Positions 1-8,526 of a stretch of 64,000 bases of DNA are shown one piece after another. The position numbers and the translations under genes are program-made. The stretch is taken from the NCBI RefSeq assembly GCF_000337775.1, contig NZ_AOLQ01000059.1, positions 80,253 to 144,252 of the forward strand, in the 5' to 3' direction. How positions within the stretch are numbered: position 1 is the first letter of the stretch; each line of letters begins with the position of its first letter. This DNA is from Haloarcula vallismortis ATCC 29715. Its GTDB lineage: Archaea; Halobacteriota; Halobacteria; Halobacteriales; Haloarculaceae. The notes below the pieces were generated by a model. That model did no database searches, was not told the DNA's origin, and saw only the letters and a program-made list of their open reading frames with translations.

Positions 1-715
1 CTCCGAGAGCCAGCGATCCGTCCTCGACGACGAAGACGGTCGCCGCCGTCCCGACGTTGAAGCCGTACCAGCCGAACGCGAGGATGAGCGTTCCCAGCAC
101 GGCGAAGGTCAGCGAGTGGCCCGGGATGACGTTTGCGGAGCCGTCCTCGTTGTACCGGCCCATGCGTGGACCGAGAACGTACGCCGCCGTGAGGCCCGCG
201 ATGCCGCCCATGCCGTGTACGATCATTCCGCCAGCGAAGTCGTGGAAGGCCTCGCCGCCGAAGCTAATGTACGCGCCGGCCCACGTGATTCCGGTGACGA
301 CGGGGTAGATGACCGCCGCCAGCAGGAAGGTGTACGTGATGTACGCGCGGAGCTTGGCTCGTCCGGCGACAGCACCGGAAACGATGGTCGCTGCCGTCAT
401 CGCGAAGACGGCACCGAATAACCAGCCGACGTAGTCGTTTGCGGCCCCGGCGCCGAAGGCCGGCGAGAACCCGCTGCCGCCGACTAGGGCACTGATCCCT
501 GAGCCGATCAGGAAGAACACCGTTACGCCGACCGACCAGGTCAGGAGGTTCTTCGTCAACTGGTTCGCGACGTTCTTCGAGCGCACCTGGCCCGCCTCAA
601 GCATGGCGAAGCCCGCGTGCATGAAGAAGATCAGGAACGATACTGTAAGGACCCACAGAAGATTGACACCTTCTGCGAGTACGCTCGGGTCGACCTGTAG
701 TGCAGTGTAGCTCAT
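1..715 (-). CDS. amt: Ammonium transporter Amt, N-terminal part (runs off the left edge)
   Basis: Amt/MEP/Rh-family membrane channel for ammonium uptake. The gene reads leftwards and the window ends inside it, so only the first 238 residues are visible. It starts at the ATG at 715 (MSYTALQVDPSVLAEG). The protein shows repeated membrane helices and the family segment FHDFAGGMIVHGMGGIAG near residue 163, which holds the conserved Asp and His of the substrate path. Haloarchaeal amt genes are often followed by a glnK PII gene; that would lie outside the window. A spacer of more than 460 bp with several TATA-like boxes separates it from the divergent transducer gene, so expression control (probably by nitrogen status, inferred) would sit there. 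The family assignment is secure; completeness and the C-terminus cannot be judged. Confidence 0.93.
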   Translation of the reverse strand, partial: MSYTALQVDPSVLAEGVNLLWVLTVSFLIFFMHAGFAMLEAGQVRSKNVANQLTKNLLTWSVGVTVFFLIGSGISALVGGSGFSPAFGAGAANDYVGWLFGAVFAMTAATIVSGAVAGRAKLRAYITYTFLLAAVIYPVVTGITWAGAYISFGGEAFHDFAGGMIVHGMGGIAGLTAAYVLGPRMGRYNEDGSANVIPGHSLTFAVLGTLILAFGWYGFNVGTAATVFVVEDGSLALG

Positions 716-1179
716 TTCTAGTTCACCTGTTTCGTTTTGTTATCGACTGCCGTCTGCATGTCCAACTTTCCCCCATTCTGGCTCAACTTCTTCAACTCTT
801 TCACGAGAAAGGCTCTGGTAACACCACTACATAAGGTTTGCCTTTATGAACACGGAAATTAGAGGGGATGTGGTAGACGACCGTCCAAATTATGGTATGA
901 TATTATGGATATAAGGTTGTTCTCCGTAAAGAAAGTCCGTATATGTATACTGGAATTTTGGACGTTTGTCGACCCCAGTTCCGCCCGCAGGGGGCCAAAT
1001 AGGCCGTTTTTGCTTGCGCGCGCTCTCGGCTGGCGGGTGTTGCCAGCGCCAACAGGGTTATACTTCGCGGCCACAGATTCGAATCCAGTATAAATGTCCG
1101 GAAAACAGTGGGGAGACGTGGCACAATGTCTCGATAAACTGTACAAATCGAACATGTATTGGAGGGTTCGCAGCTGATT
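716..1179. other. Divergent intergenic region between amt and the transducer gene
   Basis: No convincing coding region. The flanks are AT-rich and the centre (about 960-1070) is GC-rich with short inverted repeats: GGCC-AAATA-GGCC near 993-1005 and TGTTG-CCAGCGC-CAACA near 1038-1054. TATA-like boxes for rightward transcription occur at about 938-950 (gtatatgtatac) and 1086-1094 (agtataaat). A T-run follows the first hairpin at 1006-1010. A small transcript starting near 975 is possible. A longer leftward frame here (859-1194) has no recognisable protein features. A GGAGG at 1161-1165 lies upstream of the chosen transducer start. Confidence 0.5.
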
Positions 1180-2790
1180 ATGGCTTCGGACCACTACCCC
1201 TCCGTTCCGGACCAGTCATCGGCTGTGACAGAGGAACGGGCAGTCGCGAATGCACAGGGGGCACTGGATGTCGTTCAGGCGGCGTCGATGACTGTCGGCG
1301 AGCAGCTCGCGGCGATTGATGACCGTGCAACAGCACAGGCGACCGACGCACAGCAGATTGCCGACAATGTCTCGTCGCTTTCCGCCACAATCGAGGAGAT
1401 CGCCGCGACCGCGACCGAGGTCAGCGAGCAGAGCCAGCGGGCGACGGACGCAGCGAACGACGGTCGAGAGGCCGCGGCCGATGCCATCGAGTCGATGGAC
1501 GAGGTCCGCGAACTGGGCCAGGCGGTCGCTGCCGAGGTGGCCGCCCTGCAGGACCGGGTCGACAGTATCGCCGACGCGCTGGCCGGCATCGACCGCATCG
1601 CCGACCAGACAAATATGCTCGCGCTGAACGCATCAATCGAGGCCGCGCGAGCGGGCGATACCACCGATACGGACGGGTTCGCTGTTGTTGCAGATGAAAT
1701 CAAGGCGCTCGCTGAGGAGTCCCAGCAGCAGGCTGAAGAAATCGATACGACGCTGACGGCGGTTCGAGACGCCACAGGGGATACCGTCGAACAGCTCGAT
1801 GCGGCCATCGACGGCATCGACACCGGGGCCGAGCAGGTCACCACGGCGATGGCACGGCTCGACGACGTGGCCGACACCGTTGCGGAAACGGCCGACGGCA
1901 TTGCATCTGTCTCGGCGGCGACCGACGAGCAGGCGACGACGAGCGAAGCGGTTGCCCAGCGGTGTGAAACGGTGTCGGACCGCGCCGCTGCCATCGAAGA
2001 CGACCTTTCCGAGATACGAGCCGCTCGCGCCGAGCAGACTGCTATGCTGGACGAGATCGACGACGTGCTCGCTGCCGCCGAGGCCGACCGGCAGAACCGA
2101 CTGGCGGACGCGCCGACAGTTTCGACCGGCATCGACGGCCTCGACGACCTCTGTGGCGGCGGGCTTGTCATGGGCGGTCAGGCCGTGGTCCGGTACGCCG
2201 ATGGGACGCAGGTCGACGGTGTCGTTTCACAACTGTGTGCCACGGCTGTTGCTGCCGGCCGGGCGGTTTCGCTGACACCGCCGCCGTCGCTGGACCGGTC
2301 GACGCTGGCCGCTGCGTTCGCGGCGACCGACCACTCGCTCGAAGACGCGCTCGACGACGATGCCCTGTTCATCCTCGACCCGTTCGGGCACTGGGACGCC
2401 CGGTACAACGTGTTCGACCTGGAACGGACCTCGCTCGCTGCCGCCAACGAGACGACGGCCACCAGACGGGACGCCCCGCTGGTTATCGTCGGGAACATTC
2501 AGGGAGAAATACAGCTGATGGGCGAACAGGCGGCCAGAGAAGCCCGGTACGAGAACGACGATGGCGTCTTCGAACCCCACGACACAGTGGTCAACGTCAT
2601 CGACGACAATGCGGTCCCGGAAACGCTCGGGGCCTTTTACTCCGGCGCTGCCGATCAGGAACTCACGCTGACACGGACTGACGGCCACGAGCACTTGACG
2701 CTCACCGCCTCGCCGCGTGGCACTGTGGGAGCGAAACAACCGGTATCACAGCTGTCGAGTCCACCTTTCCTCCGACTCAGAGACAACTGA
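1180..2790 (+). CDS. Soluble chemoreceptor-type transducer fused to a degenerate RecA/KaiC-like domain
   Basis: Cytoplasmic methyl-accepting-type transducer of 536 residues. Residues 1-310 are coiled coil with the MCP signalling hairpin; the tip NMLALNASIEAARAG lies near residue 146 and should contact CheA/CheW. There is no membrane segment, HAMP or ligand domain. From about residue 317 the protein becomes a KaiC/RecA-like domain: GIDGLDDLCGGGL matches the opening of RAD55/KaiC domains, but the Walker A loop that should follow reads VRYADGTQ, so ATP binding is probably lost. This part may be a sensory or docking module (inferred). The ATG at 1180 was chosen with GGAGG 14 bp upstream; a TTG at 1159 in the same frame is the alternative. 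The stop overlaps the start of the next gene, a histidine kinase, as TGATG, implying translational coupling. The MCP half is certain; the RecA-like half is likely. Confidence 0.85.
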   Translation: MASDHYPSVPDQSSAVTEERAVANAQGALDVVQAASMTVGEQLAAIDDRATAQATDAQQIADNVSSLSATIEEIAATATEVSEQSQRATDAANDGREAAADAIESMDEVRELGQAVAAEVAALQDRVDSIADALAGIDRIADQTNMLALNASIEAARAGDTTDTDGFAVVADEIKALAEESQQQAEEIDTTLTAVRDATGDTVEQLDAAIDGIDTGAEQVTTAMARLDDVADTVAETADGIASVSAATDEQATTSEAVAQRCETVSDRAAAIEDDLSEIRAARAEQTAMLDEIDDVLAAAEADRQNRLADAPTVSTGIDGLDDLCGGGLVMGGQAVVRYADGTQVDGVVSQLCATAVAAGRAVSLTPPPSLDRSTLAAAFAATDHSLEDALDDDALFILDPFGHWDARYNVFDLERTSLAAANETTATRRDAPLVIVGNIQGEIQLMGEQAAREARYENDDGVFEPHDTVVNVIDDNAVPETLGAFYSGAADQELTLTRTDGHEHLTLTASPRGTVGAKQPVSQLSSPPFLRLRDN

Positions 2791-4139
2791 TGTTCGGTAT
2801 CGACGACACCGGTCGGTTCACGTTTGCGACGGCTGAGTTCGCTGCACTGCTCGACCGAACACCCGCCGAACTTGTCGGCACGCCCGTCGACGCGCTGGTC
2901 GTGGCCGAGGACAGAGAGACACTGACTGACGCCAGACAGGCCGTCAGCAACGCGTCGGGCCGGGTGACGCGGACCTGCCAGGTCACACTCCGCCAGAGCG
3001 TCCGCTCTCGTTCGGTTACGGTCGAACTTACGACCGCAGACGACGGGTCCGTGGTCGGCTCGCTCTGTCAGACGGCCGAGGCAGCCGACCCGTTTCAGTA
3101 CCTGTTCGACCTCATTCAGGATGCGGTCGTCGGCTTCGAAATCGTCAACTTCGTCCCGATTGTGCGGACGGTCAACCCTGCGTTCGTCGAGACCTTCGGG
3201 TACGACTGCGAGGAGATCGTCGGCGAACCACTCAACGACTACATCGTCCCTGGCGACCGCGTCGAGGAGGCGGTCAACTACGACCAGCGGACGGCCGCCG
3301 GGGAAGTCAACTACGCCGTCGTCTCTCGAAAGACGGCTGACGGCTGCCGCGAGTTCATCTACCGCGGCGTTCCGTACGACACGGCCGACGGCCGTCGCTG
3401 TGGGTTCGCAATGTACACGGACGTGACGGATAGCCGGCGGCAAAAGCGGCGGCTTCGTGTTCTCCACCGCGTCCTGCGGCACAATCTCCGGAACGAGCTT
3501 TCGGTCGTGTTCGGGACGGCGGAATACGTTCGTGCCAACGTAGCCGACTCGTCGGTCTCGCTTGCCGCGTCCCGGGCCCTCGATGCGGCTGACCGCCTTG
3601 CCGCCGTCAGCGAAAAGGCCCGGAGCGTCGAAACTGCATTCGATGGGGACGCTGACCAGTCGGTCGACGTGGCGGCACTGGCCCGGGCTGTCGCCGACAG
3701 CTACCGCCCCGACGCAGCGGTCGAAACGGCACTTCCGAGCACACTCCCTGTCACTGGTGGGACGGCCGTCTACGACGCCATCGACAACCTCGTCGAGAAC
3801 GCAGTCGAACACACGCCGCCGGATACGGCCGTCCGAATCACAGCCGAACAGGCTAACGGCGACGCGCTCGTCCGTGTCCTCGACGACGGCCCCGGTATTC
3901 CCGCTGTCGAGCGGGCCGTTGTGTTTGAGGACGCAGACATCACCAACCTCCAGCACGGCAGCGGCCTCGGTATCTGGCTTGCCCGGTGGGTCGCAGAGAC
4001 AGCCGGCGGCGGCATCGAGTACGACCGAACCGACGGATGGACGACCGTCTCGCTTCGGTTCCCGCTGTCTGATGCCGATGCCGAGGACGTGCTTACGGTG
4101 GTCAATTCTCCGGAATCAGCGGCTGAGCCGACACGGTAG
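2790..4139 (+). CDS. PAS-domain sensor histidine kinase
   Basis: Soluble histidine kinase of 449 residues. An N-terminal PAS-like segment spans about 1-95. A second PAS domain (about 105-215) carries NPAFVETFGYDCEEIVGEPL. The phospho-acceptor helix is LRHNLRNEL with His231. The ATPase domain has the N-box NLVENAVEH (about 332), the G1 box DDGPGIP (about 365) and GSGLGIWLA (about 391). No membrane helices or receiver domain are visible, so the stimulus is probably cytosolic. The start codon overlaps the stop of the transducer gene by one base, so the two proteins are made together and may act together. No response regulator is encoded nearby; the partner must be elsewhere. This architecture is common among the many orphan kinases of haloarchaea. 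The end is followed by a convergent membrane operon. Confidence 0.92.
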   Translation: MFGIDDTGRFTFATAEFAALLDRTPAELVGTPVDALVVAEDRETLTDARQAVSNASGRVTRTCQVTLRQSVRSRSVTVELTTADDGSVVGSLCQTAEAADPFQYLFDLIQDAVVGFEIVNFVPIVRTVNPAFVETFGYDCEEIVGEPLNDYIVPGDRVEEAVNYDQRTAAGEVNYAVVSRKTADGCREFIYRGVPYDTADGRRCGFAMYTDVTDSRRQKRRLRVLHRVLRHNLRNELSVVFGTAEYVRANVADSSVSLAASRALDAADRLAAVSEKARSVETAFDGDADQSVDVAALARAVADSYRPDAAVETALPSTLPVTGGTAVYDAIDNLVENAVEHTPPDTAVRITAEQANGDALVRVLDDGPGIPAVERAVVFEDADITNLQHGSGLGIWLARWVAETAGGGIEYDRTDGWTTVSLRFPLSDADAEDVLTVVNSPESAAEPTR

Positions 4140-4209
4140 TCGCTGTGATGTGTTTAGAAGCACCCCGTCCCAGTCGCCAAGCCGGCCGAGACCGACCCAG
4201 CCCGGGCCG

Positions 4210-4692
4210 CTATCGCCTGAGCGCCGCGGTGAGTGCGATTGCGCCCAGCACGACGCTTGCCAGCGCCAGCGGCGACAGCGGTGGCACGTCGAGCTGAAAG
4301 AGCAGGGTCGTCACGACGACGCTCCCGCCGACCAGTCCTGTCGTTCCCGCAACATGGGTGAGTTCAACGGGCGTTCCGGGGGCGGTCCCAAGGTCCGCGT
4401 GGATGTCGATAGCCGCGTGGGCGAACGTCCAGGCCAACACCGTCGCGCCGCCGGCAAGCAGCACCGTCGTCGTGGTTGCCCCCTGCAGGGCGGCCACTAG
4501 CAGCGCCAGAAACAGCGACGCGCTGGCGAGGTCGACCAGCCGCCCGGACTGAATCAGCTGCCCGCCGGCGAGCAGCACCACGCCAACGAGGGCGGCGGCG
4601 GTCGAGACGGCGCTGATACCGGCGACGAACAGTGTCACAACACCCGCCGTCAGCGCCGCACCGCCACAGACGGCTCCGGTTCGCGATATCAT
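4210..4692 (-). CDS. Small multi-pass membrane protein, last gene of the DUF58 operon
   Basis: A protein of 160 residues made almost entirely of hydrophobic helices (about five to six), with only short charged loops such as HAAIDIHADLGTAPG near the middle. It resembles what I recall as the DUF7519 family, which accompanies DUF58 and DUF4129 genes in haloarchaea. No catalytic motif is visible and the function is unknown. Its ATG overlaps the stop of the DUF58 gene by four bases, so it belongs to the same leftward operon, and it ends about 70 bp from the convergent histidine kinase stop. A role as membrane partner of the DUF58 protein is inferred from position only. Confidence 0.75.
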   Translation of the reverse strand: MISRTGAVCGGAALTAGVVTLFVAGISAVSTAAALVGVVLLAGGQLIQSGRLVDLASASLFLALLVAALQGATTTTVLLAGGATVLAWTFAHAAIDIHADLGTAPGTPVELTHVAGTTGLVGGSVVVTTLLFQLDVPPLSPLALASVVLGAIALTAALRR

Positions 4693-5945
4693 CGGCCACC
4701 CCGCCAGGCCCGTTCGGTCACCTGTTCCAGCGGCTCAGTCCCGCCCCAATCGTGGACCGATATCCCGGCCGCACGCAACCGACGGAGCCGCTCGCGGCGT
4801 TCGAGCCGCGCCAGCCGGTGTCCCGCCGTGTCCGTCGCGGTCGGGTCGGGACTCAGGACCGTCACCGGGTGGCCGCTGGCGGCGAGTCGGCGGACCAGCG
4901 CCTCGCTGTCGTCGTCACACAGCGGGCCGAGGAAGACGACGTTCGCCGCCGTCGGCAACTGCGCGATGAGCTTCGTCGTATCCGGCGTTCGGGTGACCGA
5001 TGTCGCGGCGAACGCGCGGTCGGTCCTGAGCAGGTCCCGGGCCTGCTGCTGGTGGGCGGCGCTCGTACCCGGTGCGAGCCACGCGTCATGTGGTGAGTAC
5101 GCCGCGACGCCGACCTCGTGGCCGTCATCCGGGAGCCCCTCGACGAGGGCGACGGCGGCCATCGTCGACCGCTCGATTGCTGTCTCGGCGTCCGGTCGCG
5201 GGGCCAGTGCGGCGGCTGACCTGGCGTCGACGACGACCACGACCGTCGCCGACTGTTCGCGGCGGAACTCGACGGTCCGCAGGTCACCGGTGCGGGCGTA
5301 CTGGTTCCAGTCGACGCGCGAGAGCGGGTCGTTCGAGCGGTGCTCTCTGACCGCGTAGAAGGAGAGGCCCTCGCCGCCCTCGTCCACAGGCACTGTCCCG
5401 GGCCGGCGGGCCACTGCGGGGACCAGCGGCAGCAGCGCCGAACTGGTCGGCTGCTCCCAGGTAACGGTGTCTGGTTCGGCCGTGACAGATGTCCGTCGGG
5501 CGACGACGCCGACCACGTCCCTGACGATCACTGTCGCCGGGTCGAACACGCAGCGGTCGGTCCCGCCGGTAATCTCGTAGGTGATCGTCGTCGACGCGCC
5601 GGGCCGAAGCGCTGTCCCGAGCGACGCCGACCCGTCGACTACCCGAACGGAGTTGGGGACGCCGTCGGCCAGCCGGAGGTCCGGAATCGTCCGTGACCCG
5701 TCGTTTCGGACAGTCAGCGCGACCGTCACTCGCTCTCCCAGCGCCGGCTCTGTCGGTGTAATCGAGCGCTGTATCGACACGTTCGCCGCCGGCGGGACAG
5801 AGACCCGGTCGTACGCACTCAGTGTGACGCCGAGCCCGCCAAGCAACACGAGTGCGGGGACCTGCCCAACCAGCCCGACACCGACGGCGACCAGCGCGGC
5901 CCCGGCCAGCCCGAACCAGCGGCCGGTGCGGTGGGTCTCGCTCAT
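4689..5945 (-). CDS. DUF58 domain membrane-anchored protein
   Basis: A protein of 418 residues. Two hydrophobic helices lie at about 12-45, followed by an Ig-like or CARDB-like extracytoplasmic stretch rich in Val/Thr (about 50-165). The DUF58 core follows: DWNQYARTGDLRTVEFR near 215 and then VVVVVDARSAA, which resembles the beginning of a von Willebrand A-type fold. DUF58 proteins usually work with a MoxR-type AAA+ ATPase and DUF4129 proteins in a poorly understood system linked to cell-envelope or metal-loading functions. The gene overlaps both neighbours by four bases (ATGA junctions), implying a tightly coupled operon. No MoxR gene lies next to it in this window. The family assignment is firm; the function is not known. 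Confidence 0.88.
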   Translation of the reverse strand: MSETHRTGRWFGLAGAALVAVGVGLVGQVPALVLLGGLGVTLSAYDRVSVPPAANVSIQRSITPTEPALGERVTVALTVRNDGSRTIPDLRLADGVPNSVRVVDGSASLGTALRPGASTTITYEITGGTDRCVFDPATVIVRDVVGVVARRTSVTAEPDTVTWEQPTSSALLPLVPAVARRPGTVPVDEGGEGLSFYAVREHRSNDPLSRVDWNQYARTGDLRTVEFRREQSATVVVVVDARSAAALAPRPDAETAIERSTMAAVALVEGLPDDGHEVGVAAYSPHDAWLAPGTSAAHQQQARDLLRTDRAFAATSVTRTPDTTKLIAQLPTAANVVFLGPLCDDDSEALVRRLAASGHPVTVLSPDPTATDTAGHRLARLERRERLRRLRAAGISVHDWGGTEPLEQVTERAWRGGR

Positions 5946-6469
5946 CGCTCCTCGTCGCGCCGTCGGAGTTCAGCTGTCGCGTGGGCGACGCGCCGCTGGA
6001 ACGGGTGGACGCCCGAGAGCCACCCGGACAGCCGCGCCCGAAGCGATATCGGCGTCCCGTCGAACAATTCCTGCGCTGGCTTCCTGTCCGTCCACGCACC
6101 GGAGCGAAGTGCGTCCATCGCATCATCGGGCGAGAAGCCGTCCCGCTGGAGCACGGTGACTGCGACCCCCTCGACACGTTTCCGGATCGCCTCCTGTCCA
6201 GCCCCGGCAGCAAGCGCTTCGTCGATATCGTCGCCCGGGACCGTGACGTACTGGCTGTCAGTGTCCGGCAGCGCCATCCCGCGTTCGCTGTCGAGGGAGC
6301 GAACGAGGAGCGCAAGCAGCGCGACACCGCCGGCGAAGACAGCCGCGGCGAGTATCGGGAGGTCCGAGACAGCGCCAGCGGGCAACAGCGGCGCGCCGAG
6401 AGCGGTGAGACCGATGCCGATGGCTGTCGCGACGAGGCCGAGCGCCAGCGGGACCCGACGCAGCGTCAC
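5942..6469 (-). CDS. Membrane protein of the DUF58/DUF4129 operon (DUF7269-like)
   Basis: A protein of 175 residues. Two hydrophobic helices lie in the first 62 residues (MTLRRVPLALGLVATAIG... and a second around 37-60), followed by a soluble acidic C-terminal domain with many Arg near the end. It matches the small two-TM protein that I recall as DUF7269, regularly found between DUF4129 and DUF58 genes in haloarchaea. The start overlaps the DUF4129 stop and its own stop overlaps the DUF58 start, each by four bases. No enzymatic motif is visible. It is probably a structural or regulatory component of the same membrane complex, judged from gene order alone. Confidence 0.75.
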   Translation of the reverse strand: MTLRRVPLALGLVATAIGIGLTALGAPLLPAGAVSDLPILAAAVFAGGVALLALLVRSLDSERGMALPDTDSQYVTVPGDDIDEALAAGAGQEAIRKRVEGVAVTVLQRDGFSPDDAMDALRSGAWTDRKPAQELFDGTPISLRARLSGWLSGVHPFQRRVAHATAELRRRDEER

Positions 6470-7161
6470 GGCTCGGCCTCCGTTTCGGACTCGTCACCGA
6501 TGTCGTCGGGACTCGCCGTGACGGCATCCGTGTCGTCAGTCGCCCGTTCCAGCGCCTCGCGGGCCTGCGATTCCAGATCCGCATCCGGCTGGTCTCGGCC
6601 GTAGCGGACCCGCTCGAACACCGACCGTAGCGAGGCGACGGCGTCGGGGTCGGCACCGGCAGCCGCCGCGTCCGCCTCGATGTCCTGTGGCGTCGAGGAA
6701 CTGCGTTCCGGGGCGACCGCGTTTTCGAGGGCGGCCCACGCACGGTACACGTCGTTTGTGAGCGGAATCTCGATCTCGCTAGCACTATGGGACAGGCGTC
6801 TCTCGGAACCCGTCGCTGTGACGGCTGGCGTCTCGCCGCCCGCCTCATCGATTGTCCGGCTCTGACCGGCCAGTCGCCAGAGGACGACCAGACCCACTGC
6901 GAGGCCGACGGCGAGCGCACCGACTGCCGGGGCGGGGACGCTCGGCAGCAGCGCGCGGGCACCGCCGTCACTTTCCGGCGGGTCGATGCTACCGGGCGGA
7001 TCGGTGAGGCCCTGTCCGTCGGGGTTGTCGATCTCGCTGTCGTCCCTGGTCATCTCTGCCTGCTCGGACCCGGTGGCAGCATCGAGGCTCGCGGCCCCGA
7101 CGCTGAACGACAGCAGCGCAATCGCGGCGACAACCGCCACGAGGAGGGACTGTCGCTGCAT
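6466..7161 (-). CDS. DUF4129 domain membrane protein, first gene of the DUF58 operon
   Basis: A protein of 231 residues from the chosen start. A signal-like N-terminal helix (MQRQSLLVAVVAAIALLSFSVG) is followed by an acidic extracytoplasmic loop. A second helix at about 85-108 is followed by a cytosolic C-terminal domain with the DUF4129 pattern VYRAWAALENAVAPE and later RYGRDQPDADLESQAREAL. The start at 7161 places the hydrophobic helix at the terminus; an in-frame ATG at 7185 would add eight residues. The gene leads a four-gene leftward operon with overlapping junctions, and hemB begins about 100 bp upstream in the same direction. DUF4129 proteins accompany DUF58 and MoxR; their job is unresolved. 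Confidence 0.82.
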   Translation of the reverse strand: MQRQSLLVAVVAAIALLSFSVGAASLDAATGSEQAEMTRDDSEIDNPDGQGLTDPPGSIDPPESDGGARALLPSVPAPAVGALAVGLAVGLVVLWRLAGQSRTIDEAGGETPAVTATGSERRLSHSASEIEIPLTNDVYRAWAALENAVAPERSSSTPQDIEADAAAAGADPDAVASLRSVFERVRYGRDQPDADLESQAREALERATDDTDAVTASPDDIGDESETEAEP

Positions 7162-7257
7162 ACAGCCACTCCGCTCCTGTCGCATGAATAGGTTGGGGAC
7201 CTGTGACTTGTCGTGGGTTTCCCACGGGTGTGGTCGAACAGCCCGAAAGCCACCGAG

Positions 7258-8238
7258 TTAGAGTTCGTCAGCGAGGTCCTCGGCGAAGTAGGTCAGAATC
7301 AGGTCCGCGCCGGCCCGCTTGATAGACAGCAGCGACTCGTAGGCGACCGCTTCGAGGTCGAGCCACCCCTTCTCGGCGGCGGCGTGGAGCATCGCGTACT
7401 CGCCGGAGACATTGTAGGCGGCAACGGGATGGTCGTAGGACTCGCGGACTTCCTTGACGATGTCCAGATACGGCAGCGCGGGCTTGATCATCAGCACGTC
7501 AGCGCCCTGCTCGACGTCGAGGTCGACCTCGCGGCGGGCCTCGCGTGCGTTCGCGGGGTCCATCTGGTAGTGTCGCCGGTCGCCGAAGGCCGGCGCGCCG
7601 TCGGCGGCGTCCCGGAACGGGCCGTAGAAGGCCGACTCGTACTTCGCGGCGTAGCTCATGATTGGTACGTCGGTGTCGCCCTGGGCGTCCAGCGCCGCTC
7701 GAATCGCGCCGACCATGCCGTCGATCATCCCCGACGGCGCGACCATGTCGGCCCCGGCCGCGGCGTGGCTCGCAGCGATTTTCCCCAGCAGGTCCAGCGT
7801 CTCGTCGTTGCGCACCGTCAGCCGCGGGTCCTCGGCGGCGGCGTCTTCGAGGACGCCGCAGTGGCCGTGGTCGGTGTACTCACAGAGACAGACGTCCGTG
7901 ATGACGTAGGCGTCCGTCTCGCTTGTAATCTGGCGGGTCGCCTCCTGTACGACGCCGTCCTCGGCCCAAGCGCGGCTGCCGCGCTCGTCTTTCGACTCCG
8001 GGACGCCGAACAGCATGACGGCTTCGACGCCGGTCTCGCGGACCTCCTCGACACGCTCGACCGCGTCATCGATAGGGACCCGTTCGTGGCCCGGCATCGT
8101 CTCGATAGGGACCCGTTCGTCAGTCGTCGCGTCGACGAACACTGGGGCGATGAGGTCAGATGCCGAAAGGTCAGTTTCGCGCACCAGCGGTCGGACGCCG
8201 TCGGTCCGCAGGCGGCGCGGGCGCTGTGTCAGGTTCAT
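7258..8238 (-). CDS. hemB: Delta-aminolevulinic acid dehydratase (porphobilinogen synthase)
   Basis: Condenses two 5-aminolevulinate molecules into porphobilinogen, the second committed step towards haem, sirohaem and cobalamin. The protein has 326 residues, normal for the family. The two active-site lysines are K199 in SYAAKYES and K252 in MIKPALPY. The zinc-binding cysteines are C117, C119 and C127 in DVCLCEYTDHGHCG, so this is the Zn-dependent type rather than the Asp-rich Mg type. It begins MNLTQRPRRLRTDG. A TATA-like box lies about 45-53 bp upstream of the ATG. The DUF4129 operon lies downstream in the same orientation about 100 bp away and is probably a separate unit. Other haem genes are not visible in the window. 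Confidence 0.97.
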   Translation of the reverse strand: MNLTQRPRRLRTDGVRPLVRETDLSASDLIAPVFVDATTDERVPIETMPGHERVPIDDAVERVEEVRETGVEAVMLFGVPESKDERGSRAWAEDGVVQEATRQITSETDAYVITDVCLCEYTDHGHCGVLEDAAAEDPRLTVRNDETLDLLGKIAASHAAAGADMVAPSGMIDGMVGAIRAALDAQGDTDVPIMSYAAKYESAFYGPFRDAADGAPAFGDRRHYQMDPANAREARREVDLDVEQGADVLMIKPALPYLDIVKEVRESYDHPVAAYNVSGEYAMLHAAAEKGWLDLEAVAYESLLSIKRAGADLILTYFAEDLADEL

Positions 8239-8282
8239 ACTGCCATTTCAGACCGTGGCCGGCATCAACCCACCGCTTGTAT

Positions 8283-8291
8283 GCTTAAATA
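8283..8291 (-). promoter_or_regulatory. TATA-like box for hemB
   Basis: On the minus strand this reads TATTTAAGC. It lies about 45-53 bp before the hemB ATG at 8238, which would put transcription start near 8260 and give a short leader. It is called from its sequence and spacing only. Confidence 0.4.
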
Positions 8292-8526
8292 GAGCCAATA
8301 TTTTCGCCGACGGCGGCACATATCCAGTTAGTCATTCCGTCTTCGTGGCCCGATTTGCGAATATATCGGAGAACTAGCCTGTAATTGAGTATTTTGGTTG
8401 GTATGGACCGTCAGTCAGGCCATGCACTGCACACAGACTCGGGCGCAGCTATCCCATTCATACACTGGCTTGTCTCGGACTATTTCCCTCATTGACTGAA
8501 GCCTCAATAGGGGAAGAAGGCACAAT
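8292..8526. other. AT-rich spacer between hemB and the lipoprotein gene
   Basis: About 235 bp of lower GC than the flanking genes, without a plausible reading frame. It holds TATA-like stretches (gcgaatatatcgg near 8355) but no gene they would clearly serve. It could be the decayed edge of an insertion, since the PIN remnant lies just beyond the lipoprotein gene, but no transposase remnant could be recognised. Confidence 0.4.

Noticed and set aside
1076..1086. tRNA-like T-loop sequence GATTCGAATCC
   Set aside because: The flanking five bases do not pair to form a T-stem and no acceptor or anticodon arm can be drawn around it.
2655..3956. Long minus-strand open frame (433 codons) across the kinase gene
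   Set aside because: The opposite strand carries the kinase with clear H, N, G1 and G2 boxes; the minus frame is Arg/Val-rich without family features. Long shadow frames are expected at this GC content.
8292..8526. Insertion-sequence remnant
   Set aside because: The patch is AT-rich, but no transposase fragment, terminal repeats or target duplication could be recognised.
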